DNA of 64,000 bases, from positions 2,103,205 to 2,167,204 of the forward strand of contig CP098402.1 of the NCBI GenBank assembly GCA_025916675.1, written 5' to 3'. The notes beneath the pieces were generated by a model. That model searched no databases. It had not been told where the DNA came from and saw nothing but the letters and a program-made list of their open reading frames with translations. Both the position numbers and the translations under genes were made by a program. Source of the stretch: Phycisphaera sp. (lineage in GTDB: Bacteria; Planctomycetota; Phycisphaerae; Phycisphaerales; UBA1924). Position 1 is the stretch's first letter; every line of letters begins with the position of its first letter. Positions 46,580-55,197 of this stretch are shown here, one piece after another.

Positions 46580-47584
46580 CTATCCGGCCTTGCCCTGGCG
46601 CTTCTTCTCCGATACGCGGTCGAGGAACTTGCGTTCGCGCGGGGTGAGCGAGCTCATGCCCTGCTCGGCGATCTTCTCAAGCAGCTTATCGAACCTGGCC
46701 TCTTCCTCCTGACGCTTCTTGATGGCCGAGAGCTGGGCGCGTGAGGGCTTCTTGGGGCGGCTGTCATCGGTGGCCTGGTAGGCCGCGGCGTACTGGGGCT
46801 CGAAGCCCATCATCTTGAGGCTCTGCTTCTGCTGCCAGCAGGTGAGCCCGCCGAAGAGAGCGATGCCCAATAGAAGCATCTTGTCGAACCCGAAGGCAAA
46901 GACGGCGACGACCACGGCGGCCCCAAAGCCGATGTTGCAGGAAATCCACAGGCTCTTCTCGTAGCCTATCTTGCGCCACATGAGGCACTGCACGATGCGG
47001 CCGCCGTCCATGGGGAACATCGGCAGCATCACGTTGAAAGCCAGCAACAGCGTATTGATGACGTGCAGCAGGAAAATGGTGCGCTCGGCGTAGCCACCGG
47101 GCGGCCCGACGAGTTCCAAGGGGTTGAAGAAGACGTACCGCCAGCTGCCGGTGACGAAGTACGTGGCAAGCCCGAAGATCGGCAGCAGCGCCACGTTGAC
47201 CGCTGGCCCGCCAACCACCGTGATCAACTCGGACTTCCAATCGTGTGGCGGCCGGCAGTACGCCAGACCGCCCAGCGGCCAGAGCAGGATCTCGTCGGCC
47301 TCGCCCTTCACCGATCGGCACGCGAAGCAGTGGCCGTACTCGTGCAGCAGCACGATGCCAAATAGGCAGGTCAGCCAGATCGCAGTCATCGTGAACCCAT
47401 AGCTGCTGGGCCCGGCAGAGCGGATGAACTCGATGGCGATGAAGATGATGAAGAACAGGTGGAGCTTGACGGTGATGCCCCACAGCCGGTAGAGCGGCAG
47501 CGCCCAGCGCATGGGGTTGTCGCCCTCGCCGAAGACGCGCGACATGAAGCCGCGCGGGCCGCTCCCTCTCCAGTTCTCCGTCAC
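46580..47584 (-). CDS. Site-2-type intramembrane zinc metalloprotease (M50 family)
   Basis: 334 aa. HEYGH (81-85) gives the zinc-binding HExxH, and NVMLPMFPMDGGR (184-196) the third ligand region. About six membrane helices. Such proteases release anti-sigma factors or clear signal peptides. After a basic linker the C-terminal ~40 residues (FDKLLEKIAEQGMSSLTPRE...) share the motif seen in the adjacent rhomboid. Start GTG at 47584 overlaps the Nudix stop as GTGA; ATG at 47545 is the alternative. It lacks a PDZ domain, so is not a standard RseP. Confidence 0.9.
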   Translation of the reverse strand: MTENWRGSGPRGFMSRVFGEGDNPMRWALPLYRLWGITVKLHLFFIIFIAIEFIRSAGPSSYGFTMTAIWLTCLFGIVLLHEYGHCFACRSVKGEADEILLWPLGGLAYCRPPHDWKSELITVVGGPAVNVALLPIFGLATYFVTGSWRYVFFNPLELVGPPGGYAERTIFLLHVINTLLLAFNVMLPMFPMDGGRIVQCLMWRKIGYEKSLWISCNIGFGAAVVVAVFAFGFDKMLLLGIALFGGLTCWQQKQSLKMMGFEPQYAAAYQATDDSRPKKPSRAQLSAIKKRQEEEARFDKLLEKIAEQGMSSLTPRERKFLDRVSEKKRQGKAG

Positions 47585-48153
47585 TGGCCAAGCCCCAGCA
47601 GGCCGGCGGCGTGGGCGCGCACGATGGGGATCACGCTCTTGGCGTCCATCAGCCGGCCGTCGTCGATCATCGCCAGCGCCTCGTCGGCTGTCACTTCGTG
47701 CACCTCGATGTGCTCGCCCTCGTCCAAGTCCTGGCCCACGTGGGTCAGCCCACGGGCCACGAACACGTGCATCACCTCGTCGGTCATGCCCGGCGTGGTA
47801 TAGAACCGCCCGAACGGCTCCAATGTTGCGGCCTTGTAGCCGGTTTCTTCGATCAATTCGCGCCCGGCGCACACGAGCGGCTCCTCGCCCGGATCGATCG
47901 TGCCCGCGGGGATCTCCCAGAGCGATTGCCCCACCGCGGGCCGCTGGTTGCGGATGAGCACCAGGGTGGCGGGTTCGTGCTCGGTGGCCTCGGTCAGGAT
48001 GGGCAGGATGGCGCAGGCACCGGGGTGGCGGACGATCGCCATCTCGCGCGTGCCATCATCCGCGGGCAGCGTGAGCAGTTCGACGTTGAACTTGGCACCC
48101 TCGTAGAGCACCTTGGTGTCAATGGGCTTGGGTGTGGCATCAGTGCCGGCCAT
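47581..48153 (-). CDS. Nudix hydrolase, ADP-ribose pyrophosphatase-like
   Basis: 190 aa. The Nudix box runs from GTIDPGEE to RELIEETGY, with REUxEExGU intact. The N-terminal strand exchange domain and RNQRPAVGQSLWEIPAGTID layout match ADP-ribose/ADP-sugar pyrophosphatases. It would hydrolyse ADP-ribose or a nucleotide sugar. It begins right at the enolase stop and overlaps the protease start, so all three are co-transcribed. Confidence 0.9.
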   Translation of the reverse strand: MAGTDATPKPIDTKVLYEGAKFNVELLTLPADDGTREMAIVRHPGACAILPILTEATEHEPATLVLIRNQRPAVGQSLWEIPAGTIDPGEEPLVCAGRELIEETGYKAATLEPFGRFYTTPGMTDEVMHVFVARGLTHVGQDLDEGEHIEVHEVTADEALAMIDDGRLMDAKSVIPIVRAHAAGLLGLGQ

Positions 48154-49446
48154 TCACGCGCTCCCGGCGAAGAGCGCACTGCTGCCGAGTTCTTGCGCGA
48201 TCACCAGCAGCCGGTTGTACTTGGCGTTGCGATCGCTGCGGCAGGGCGCGCCGGTCTTGATCTGTCCGCAATTGGTCGCGACGGCCAAGTCGGCGATGGT
48301 GCTGTCCTCGGTCTCGCCGCTGCGGTGGCTCATGACCGCGCCGTAGCCGTTGCGGCGGGCGAGGTCGACGGCCTCAAGGGTTTCACTGAGCGTGCCGATC
48401 TGGTTGGGCTTGATGAGGATGGCGTTGGCGCAGCCCTCGTCCAGGCCGCGCTGGAGGAACTTGATGTTGGTGACGAACAAATCGTCGCCGACGAGCTGCA
48501 CTTTGTCGCCCAGCCGCTCGGTGAGCTTCTTCCAGCCGGCCCAGTCGTTCTCGTCGAGGCCATCCTCGATGGAGCGCACGGGGTAGTTGTCGCACCAGTT
48601 GGCCCAGGTGTCGATGAGTTCGTCGCTGGTGATGACGGCTTGGTCGCTCTTGAACCGTTTATAGCCTTCTTTCCCGGCCTTCTTCGCCTCATTGGCCAAC
48701 TCGCTGGCGGCGGGGTCGAGGGCGATGGAGATCTGCGTGCCCCACGCGTACCCGGCCTTCTTCGTGGCCTTCTCAAGGTATTGCAACGCCTCCTCGGCGC
48801 TCTTGAAATCGGGCGCGAAGCCGCCCTCGTCGCCAACAGCCGTGCTCAGTCCGGCCTCGTGCAGCAGACCGCGCAGTGAATGATAAATCTCAACCCCCGC
48901 GCGGAGCGCGGTCTCGAAGTCGTCGAAGCCCCAGGGCTGGACCATGAACTCCTGGAAGTCCAGGTTGTTGTCGGCGTGCTTGCCGCCGTTGATGACGTTG
49001 AGCATGGGCACGGGTAGCGTGCGGCCGCCCGCGCCACCAACGCTGCGATACAGCGGCAGCCCCGCCTCGGCGGCCACGGCGTGGGCGCACGCGAGCGAGA
49101 CGCCCAGGATCGCGTTCGCGCCCACCTTGCCCTTGTTGTCGGTGCCGTCGGCGGCCAGCATGGTGTGGTCGAGGGCGGCCTGGTCGCGGGCGTCGAGGCC
49201 GACGACGGCCGGGGCGAGCTTCTCGCCCACGTTTCGCACCGCGGCGCTGACGCCCTTGCCGCCGAACACGCCCTTGTCGCCATCTCGCAGCTCGACGGCC
49301 TCGTGCTCGCCGGTGCTGGCCCCGCTGGGGACCATCGCCACGCCCACGGCCCCGCCGGCCAGCTCGGCCTGGACCCGCACGGTGGGGTTGCCCCGGGAAT
49401 CCAGGATCCACCGGGCGCTGAGGCTCTCGACGCAGAACTCGTTCAT
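48154..49446 (-). CDS. eno: Enolase
   Basis: 430 aa, typical length. Converts 2-phosphoglycerate to phosphoenolpyruvate. Motifs: [13 protein letters not shown] at the N-terminus, [27 protein letters not shown] (catalytic Glu), [11 protein letters not shown] (metal ligand), and [16 protein letters not shown] with the catalytic Lys and SHRSGETED. First gene of the 49.4-36.8 kb minus-strand run, with a 164-bp divergent promoter region shared with the PhoU-like gene. Confidence 0.98.
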   Translation of the reverse strand: MNEFCVESLSARWILDSRGNPTVRVQAELAGGAVGVAMVPSGASTGEHEAVELRDGDKGVFGGKGVSAAVRNVGEKLAPAVVGLDARDQAALDHTMLAADGTDNKGKVGANAILGVSLACAHAVAAEAGLPLYRSVGGAGGRTLPVPMLNVINGGKHADNNLDFQEFMVQPWGFDDFETALRAGVEIYHSLRGLLHEAGLSTAVGDEGGFAPDFKSAEEALQYLEKATKKAGYAWGTQISIALDPAASELANEAKKAGKEGYKRFKSDQAVITSDELIDTWANWCDNYPVRSIEDGLDENDWAGWKKLTERLGDKVQLVGDDLFVTNIKFLQRGLDEGCANAILIKPNQIGTLSETLEAVDLARRNGYGAVMSHRSGETEDSTIADLAVATNCGQIKTGAPCRSDRNAKYNRLLVIAQELGSSALFAGSA

Positions 49447-49610
49447 AGGGTGTCGGGCTCCTGCTCAGATCGGCGTATGGGACGGTCAAAAACGGGCCTG
49501 GGGCTACGCTAGGCCCCCCCATCCGGCTGCCGCCGTGGGTACCCTCTCTTATCGTCCGCTATGGGCACCAACTGGTGCCCCACTGGTTCTCGAACGGAGC
49601 GATCCGCCCC

Positions 49611-50321
49611 ATGCCCACCACCCCCGAGGGTTTTAAGGAACGCCTGGCCGCGCTGGGCACGAGCCTGAGCGATCAGGGGACGCTGGTGCTCCAGATGGTC
49701 GAGGGCGGCTTCGACCACATCTTCGCCCCCGGCCGCGATGGGCTGCTGGGCATGGAGGCCGCCGAGGACGCGGTGGACAAGGCCGACGTGGGCATCGAGA
49801 AGGCCGCCGTCGCGCTGCTGGCCGACGCGACCGAGGGCGCCCGCCGCCTGCCCGACGCCGACCTGAGGAACCTGCTGACCATCGTGAAGGTCAACAACGA
49901 GCTCGAGCGCATCGCCGACGCGGCCCTCGCCTGCGCCACGCTGGGCCAACGCCTCACCGATGCTGGGGCCGCCCCGCCCAACACCTTCCGCGTGCTGACC
50001 AACAGCGTGGTGGGCATCGTCCGCGACGCGGTGAAGGCCCTAGCCACCGGCGACGCGCGGCTGGCCCGCATAGTCCTCCTCAGCGACGACACGGTCGAAG
50101 CCTTCAAGGCCACCCTGATGCGTGACGCCGAGGCCAAGCTGCGGGCGAACGAGCTCGACGCCGCCGCCGCGTTCATCCTCTTAGAGATCGCCACCGCCAC
50201 CCACGCCATCGCCGAGCACGCGGCCAACATCGCCGAGCAGCTCTTGTACCTGCACACCGGCACGATCGTGCGACACGTGGAGGGGAAGTGGCGCGAGGTT
50301 GAGGTGGACGGGACACAATAA
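49611..50321 (+). CDS. PhoU-domain protein
   Basis: 236 aa, almost all helical. Two PhoU-like three-helix repeats are visible (LLTIVKVNNELERIADAALACA and LLEIATATHAIAEHAANIAEQLLY), where Glu/Asp residues bind metal in PhoU. PhoU proteins modulate phosphate transport and the PhoR/PhoB system; no pst or pho genes are adjacent, so the partner is unknown. ATG at 49611 is chosen as the first residue of the helical fold; the upstream in-frame ATG at 49575 adds unrelated residues. Confidence 0.85.
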   Translation: MPTTPEGFKERLAALGTSLSDQGTLVLQMVEGGFDHIFAPGRDGLLGMEAAEDAVDKADVGIEKAAVALLADATEGARRLPDADLRNLLTIVKVNNELERIADAALACATLGQRLTDAGAAPPNTFRVLTNSVVGIVRDAVKALATGDARLARIVLLSDDTVEAFKATLMRDAEAKLRANELDAAAAFILLEIATATHAIAEHAANIAEQLLYLHTGTIVRHVEGKWREVEVDGTQ

Positions 50322-50377
50322 ATTGGCCAGTATTGCCCTGACGGATAAAACTCCTTACAAGAATTGATGCCGCAAAC

Positions 50378-53053
50378 CTAAGGGTGAATCAGTGGCGACT
50401 GGTATCCCTTGACACGAGGATGCAGGGAGGGGATCGCGGCGGCATCAATAATGTCCTGTGGGACCTGCTTGACCATCATATTCGTGTCGCGAGCGAACTG
50501 CATTGTCACAGCCGGCAACACGGCATCAGCATCAGTTCCATCGGGGTCGGTGCATGTCATGTACTTGATCAACTTGTCTTCGATGAATGCTCGACCGAAT
50601 TCACGCGGCTCACCCACCCCGGGGCCCTCGTAGTAGTTCGTATCCCAGCAAAACGTGATCGGGAGTGCCGCCTGGCCACTCTCTGCGATACCCCTGGATA
50701 CCTGCACATTGATGATGTCGGATCGATCGAATTCATCAAGAAACACGTTCTGCTGGACAAACCAGTTCGCAGAACAGTTGTCGAAGTAGAGGTGCGCGAC
50801 CGCATTGCTGTTCGGGAGCCGCCCGTTCGGCGCCACGTCGTCTACGTAGTTCTCGGCGACCCATGCTCGCTTCGGGCTGGTGCATGAGCCGAAAGGCCCG
50901 TCGCAGTCACACAATGGAGAGATCCGAGCGGCACTGGGGTAGCAAGTCTGCCCCGGGGATCCTCGCAAGTAGATCGCCGCGCCGTCCGTCATCACGCCCA
51001 TCGTGTTCAGCACGCGGTTCCCGAGAACGATAAAGTCCCCACGAAGTGAGGTGTATCGGTCAGCATCCTTGTCAACGCCCGTCGCAGGTCTGCCGCAAGT
51101 TTCCGTGATGTCGATCACGCCACAAATGTCCTGTACTATGGTCGTTTCAACCATCTGGTTGCTGACGCCGCCATAGATCCCCGAGTCCATCGACCCGTCG
51201 ATCTCGTTAAAATAGATCTCGACGTCCTGCGTCCCTCGGCACCAGATGGCGGCCGAGGAGTAGTACCGAACACCGATGTCGTGAAAGTAGTTGGCGGACA
51301 CAATGACATTCGCTGGGCTGTGGATGCTGAATTCGGCCTCGGGGCCCGAAGGGACCGCATCGAACTGGACCCCGGCGAAGACGAATTCATCGAACTTGGA
51401 AAGCGCGAGCGCGGTGCCACCAATGTCAAAGAACTCGGTCTGCTGGACGAGGATCCCATCGATATCTGGATCTCCACAGAAGTAGCTTGGGCGAACGGGG
51501 GTGAAGGCATTGATCGCGTTGCCACCGGTATGCGCGAATCGGCAACCGACGACGTACAGGCCTTCGACGTACTTCGCTTCAAATGCGGCCGGGAGCACGT
51601 TCTGGCCGACACCCTGCTTGATCTTTGGAGTCCATGGATTGTCGATGTGCTGGATCCCGCGAGAACTAATCGACTGAGGGGTGTACTCCGTCTCGTCATG
51701 CAGGCCGGGCCGGACGTAGTTGGTGAACCCAAACATGAGGTCCAGAAATATCACGCCCTTCACCGGCGCCTCTTGGGAGCCCGTCAATCGAACCAGGGTC
51801 TGTTGCTTCGGCAAAATCGTCGTCGCCGTGTTTGGATCGATGATGTCAACCCCAGCAGCGTGGGGAAGACGGATGTTGACCTGCTGGCACACGCTGGTTT
51901 GCGCCTGGTACCATTCGTACTGCTGGTCCATGAATCGCTTGTCGCCTTCCACGAACAGGCGATCGTCCTTGGTAGTATTCAGCTCGCAAGCCCCACCATT
52001 GGGGGCATGAGGCTCAAACCCCGTTGGCCAAGTGGTCTTCATTGTGACATCCGGCCACATCTGGCTGTGGGAATCTAGACCTCGTCCTCGAATGGTAAAG
52101 AAGGCAGGGTAATAGCTCACTGCACCTTCTGTGCAACCAGGCGCGCCGCCAATCTTTCCCAGTGGCGCATCGGGCGAAAAAATAAGCGTGGCGTTGCCAG
52201 ATATCGTGCCTCCGGGGCCCGCGAACGTTGATGTCCCGAGTGGCATGCTCCTGTGCACGTTCCACTCATGGATCGCGACCGCTTCGATGTACCCGGTATT
52301 GCCGCCACCACACGCCGCTGAGCCTCGCATGCGAAGCCCATCATCGATCTCGTACGACCGTTCAAACGTATCAGTGGGACCCAGATCATCGTGGACCTTG
52401 GATTTGAGGATGTATGCAAATCCGGTCCCAAGCTCTCCGGCACCCAGGTCGGGCTCTCGCGCCAGCGTCATGCGTTCGTTGTCGATGTAAATGTCAGAAG
52501 TTGGCCAGTCAATATTGAGAGTCCCCCACCACCGGCTCATCGTGCCACCCGCGTCGTCCGACTGAACACCCCCCGCCGTCCAGCCGTCCACTTCTACTCC
52601 ACCGGTCAGCAAGACGTCCTCGGGGTTGAACTGTGGGGACGATTGATAGGCACGGTACGTGATGTAGTAGCCCGCGATGGGGTTGCCCGAGTCCTGCGCC
52701 TCTAACTCGAATGTGTCTTCGCCGGTAACGCCTTGCGGCGTTGTGGTCTCGAACATCTCGTACACGCCGCCTCGGATCCAGACCGTGATGTCTCGATCCA
52801 ACTCTGCGCCCATGAGGCATTGCGTCTTGTAGCTGCGGATGGCATCTCGCGCCTCCGCGAGCGTCCGGTATGGGGCGTTGATGTTGTTGATGCGTTGGCA
52901 CCAGGTCAGGTTCGCCGGGGTTGCGGCGGCATCGACGTAGAAATTGAACTCCCCGGCAGGGAGCGTACCACAGTTGCAGTTCTGGCTCGCCGCCTCTGCG
53001 GCCACGCAGAAAAAGAACATTCCGACAACAATTATTTGTATCCGTGCGAGCAT
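50378..53053 (-). CDS. Secreted right-handed beta-helix protein (GH141/polysaccharide-lyase-like)
   Basis: 891 aa with signal peptide (~1-24) and many cysteines. The N-terminal pattern (NFYVDAA, PYRTLAEARDAIR, VWIRGGVYEM, ITYRAYQSSPQFNPEDVLLTGG, VDGWT) is the hallmark of GH141-type and related parallel beta-helix glycan enzymes. Later NxIxxNxFxDI-like rungs (VIVSANYFHDIG, VEIYFNEIDG, FIVLGNRVLN) support the helix. Substrate and exact family are not determined. GC is visibly lower than in neighbours and codon choice is less biased, suggesting horizontal acquisition. AAGGAG precedes the ATG at 53053. Confidence 0.8.
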   Translation of the reverse strand: MLARIQIIVVGMFFFCVAAEAASQNCNCGTLPAGEFNFYVDAAATPANLTWCQRINNINAPYRTLAEARDAIRSYKTQCLMGAELDRDITVWIRGGVYEMFETTTPQGVTGEDTFELEAQDSGNPIAGYYITYRAYQSSPQFNPEDVLLTGGVEVDGWTAGGVQSDDAGGTMSRWWGTLNIDWPTSDIYIDNERMTLAREPDLGAGELGTGFAYILKSKVHDDLGPTDTFERSYEIDDGLRMRGSAACGGGNTGYIEAVAIHEWNVHRSMPLGTSTFAGPGGTISGNATLIFSPDAPLGKIGGAPGCTEGAVSYYPAFFTIRGRGLDSHSQMWPDVTMKTTWPTGFEPHAPNGGACELNTTKDDRLFVEGDKRFMDQQYEWYQAQTSVCQQVNIRLPHAAGVDIIDPNTATTILPKQQTLVRLTGSQEAPVKGVIFLDLMFGFTNYVRPGLHDETEYTPQSISSRGIQHIDNPWTPKIKQGVGQNVLPAAFEAKYVEGLYVVGCRFAHTGGNAINAFTPVRPSYFCGDPDIDGILVQQTEFFDIGGTALALSKFDEFVFAGVQFDAVPSGPEAEFSIHSPANVIVSANYFHDIGVRYYSSAAIWCRGTQDVEIYFNEIDGSMDSGIYGGVSNQMVETTIVQDICGVIDITETCGRPATGVDKDADRYTSLRGDFIVLGNRVLNTMGVMTDGAAIYLRGSPGQTCYPSAARISPLCDCDGPFGSCTSPKRAWVAENYVDDVAPNGRLPNSNAVAHLYFDNCSANWFVQQNVFLDEFDRSDIINVQVSRGIAESGQAALPITFCWDTNYYEGPGVGEPREFGRAFIEDKLIKYMTCTDPDGTDADAVLPAVTMQFARDTNMMVKQVPQDIIDAAAIPSLHPRVKGYQSPLIHP

Positions 53054-53862
53054 TGGATCGGCTCCTTGAACGCCTACGCCACCGAAATAGTGGAGATGTG
53101 GATGTTGTACTCGAAAAAACGGATGGAGCGGTAACTTTTTCTTCGTTGTTGAATTTCACCAAGCATGTCCAACTACGTAACCACTTGCATCGCAAATATT
53201 TAGGACCAATACAGGGAACTTCCCTAGCTTAGTACAAGTACCACCGCCGTCAGAACGAGCATGGGAACATGCGAATGAAATTCCCAGTTGCCAGTCGAAT
53301 CCCGGCCTGCGTGCTTGTGATATGGACGAAATGCGCGGGGTAGTGGGTAGCCGGGCCATTGGGGAGCGGCTCGCGTCAACGCACAAGTCGATCGCCCCAG
53401 CCCACCGACGTTCCATGTCAGCGAGCACTCCACTCGCATCAGCGCGCAAGCCGTTTTACACGGCGCACAAGCTGACCGTCTCCGCGCGCCAGCCGCTCCA
53501 CCCAGCGCCCAAGCGTGTTGTGTGCCGCCCTTCTCGGGCCCTCACCCCATTTTGCGCGGGCGCCCAAGCGGATGTTCCAAACATAAACCGATCAAAATTG
53601 CTCCGGAGGTTAAAAAAATGAGGAGACCGAGAATTCCAACTGGAGTCGCCCTCTCGCATGCTCGATACCCGGAGAAACCCGGCCGTTGTGGTCCGGGAAG
53701 TTTCCTTGTTCGCCGCGGGCCCACGCCGTTCCGGGTTGCCGCAGGAGACGGATCGATGCTCCATGATTCTGTTCTGCCGTTGCCGGCCCCCAGCGCAGGG
53801 GCCGGGCCGCACATCCGCACCAGCACCGGCGTGGCGCGCGCCGCCATCGAAGGAGCCGAGCA
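53054..53862. other. Long intergenic region with AT-rich leader and degenerate repeats
   Basis: About 800 bp with no convincing gene. The first ~180 bp are strikingly AT-rich for this chromosome and should hold the promoter of the beta-helix gene; a 13-base palindrome AGGGAACTTCCCT lies at 53213-53225. From ~53375 to 53580 there are six or seven loosely repeated ~21-base units with a GCGC(A/C)CAAGC-like core. Open frames here (for example 53322-53621 plus) simply translate the repeat. Confidence 0.6.
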
Positions 53863-54540
53863 ATGAGCACCGTCCCACGCAAGGGCACCGACGCCATCCC
53901 CTGGTGCCTGGCCCACATCACCCCATGGAACGACAACGCCGTCGCGCTCAAGCTCGACTCGGCCGACGTGGCCGAGCTGGCCTCGCTCACGGCCGTCGCC
54001 CAGCAGAGCCGCACGGACCTGGACGCCGCCGAGGACGCGTACCGCAGCGCGGTGGCGGGCTACAACCAGGCGGTGAAGGACATGCGCACCCTGGCCAGCG
54101 GGCAGGTGGCGATCATCCGGGCGACGGCTCGCAACAGCGACGACCCCACCAGCATCTACACGCTGGGCGCCATCCCCGCGCCCGCCGACCCGCAGCCCGC
54201 GCCCGCCCCGGGCACGGCGACCAGCTTCAAGGTCGAGCTGCTCCAGGGCGGGGCCATCACCCTGCGCTTCAAGTGCCCCAACCCGCCGCGCACCGGGCCG
54301 GTGACCTACCGCGTCGAGCGGCAGGTGGCCAGCCAATCTCCCTTCACCTTCTTCGCGAACGCGAAGGAGCGCACCTTCACCGACGCGACCATCCCGCCGG
54401 GCACGGCCCAGGTGGTGTACCGCATCACCGCCCAGACCTCGACCAAGGACGGCAACCCGGCCGTCTTCGGCGTGCAGTTCGGCGCGGGCAACCAGGCGAC
54501 GGTGTTCGAGATGCCCTCGGACGCCAAGACGGCGGCCTGA
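53863..54540 (+). CDS. Conserved-looking protein with helical and Fn3-like parts, unknown
   Basis: 225 aa without signal peptide. Residues ~30-90 are helical (LASLTAVAQQSRTDLDAAEDAYRSAVAGYNQAV), then a Pro/Ala linker (~105-118) and a beta-sandwich resembling fibronectin type III (~120-215: FKVELLQGGAITLRFKC ... YRVERQ). AAGGAG precedes the ATG and a textbook terminator follows, so it is an authentic single-gene unit. I know no function; the N-terminal PRKGTDAIPWCLAHI is distinctive enough for a family search. Confidence 0.8.
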   Translation: MSTVPRKGTDAIPWCLAHITPWNDNAVALKLDSADVAELASLTAVAQQSRTDLDAAEDAYRSAVAGYNQAVKDMRTLASGQVAIIRATARNSDDPTSIYTLGAIPAPADPQPAPAPGTATSFKVELLQGGAITLRFKCPNPPRTGPVTYRVERQVASQSPFTFFANAKERTFTDATIPPGTAQVVYRITAQTSTKDGNPAVFGVQFGAGNQATVFEMPSDAKTAA

Positions 54541-54568
54541 GCCGCGGGTCGTGAATTCGTATACCTCG

Positions 54569-54607
54569 AACCGCCGCGGGCGCCCCATGGGTGCCCGCGG
54601 CGGTTTT
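54569..54607 (+). terminator. Rho-independent terminator
   Basis: A 13-bp perfect stem (54569-54581 with 54593-54605), 11-base loop, and a TTTT end, 28 bp beyond the stop of the 53863-54540 gene. Confidence 0.92.
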
Positions 54608-54731
54608 GTGGTGATGGGGTCGGGTGGTTCTGGCTCTTGTATTGTGCCGATGGCGCGTTCTTGGCGCTCGGCCGCTGCGGCGGGGCGGAAGACCGCCGCG
54701 CCTCCGCTGCGCTCCGTTTGGTTGTTCTTGA

Positions 54732-54977
54732 GCGCTCGCGTTGCTCGCTTGCGGGCTACCGCCCGGGCCACAGGAGCGGCCGCGCCTCTCGCATGCGCTG
54801 TCGCTCGAAGACTCGCTCGGCGGATGCTTCGGCGTCAAGAGCCCTTGGCGCACGTCTACACAAGGCACCCGGGCGACGGGACATCCGCACCAGCCCGTCT
54901 TCGGGCGCAGGGCGCATGTCCCGGCGCGGCGGCCCCGGCCGCCCGGCCGTTAGGCCGCAAGCGAGCGAAGCGAGCGC
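54732..54977. repeat. Inverted repeat arms enclosing nested hairpins
   Basis: Arms 54732-54754 and 54955-54977 are reverse complements at 21 of 23 bases, 200 bp apart. Inside, GGGACAT (54878-54884) pairs with ATGTCCC (54916-54922) around a GCCCG-TCTT-CGGGC hairpin (54893-54906). The right arm carries the GCGAAGCGAGCG core also present in the hairpin upstream of aspS. Confidence 0.65.
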
Positions 54978-55006
54978 CCAAAACAAGCAACGATGGGGCA
55001 GCTCTG

Positions 55007-55131
55007 GCGCAGCCGTCTTCGGCTCCGCCAGAGCGTCGAACGTGCAAGCACGGCCGTCAGCACAAGCCGAACACCACGAACCGCCCGGGCGCAGCCGTCT
55101 TCCGCTCCGCCAGAGCGTCGAACGTGCAAGC
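55007..55131. repeat. 43-base direct repeat (two copies, 82-bp period)
   Basis: Copies 55007-55049 and 55089-55131 differ at one base. The first copy, with six more bases upstream, folds as GCTCTGGCG/CGCCAGAGC with an inner AGCCG-TCTT-CGGCT stem (55001-55034). The second copy has lost the matching left arm. The identity at the DNA level in noncoding sequence points to a recent duplication. Confidence 0.75.
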
Positions 55132-55197
55132 CCAGTCCAACAACACAACTCGAGCAACCAGGACCGCCCCACCACTCCTGCCCCCCTAACCTCCCCC

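Larger units (their letters stand above)
54608..55197. other. Structured GC-rich noncoding region
   Basis: 590 bp without a supported gene between a terminator and the ABC ATPase. It contains a 23-base inverted repeat, nested hairpins and a 43-base direct repeat (annotated separately). Open frames here are spurious Arg/Ala/Ser-rich translations. The promoter for the transporter/egt genes should lie at its right end. Confidence 0.6.

Noticed and set aside
53322-53621. 99-codon frame in the 53-kb gap
   Set aside because: It is a translation of the degenerate ~21-base repeats; no ribosome site, no family.
54732-55131. Insertion sequence
   Set aside because: Inverted and direct repeats are present but there is no transposase frame and no target-site duplication that I can identify.
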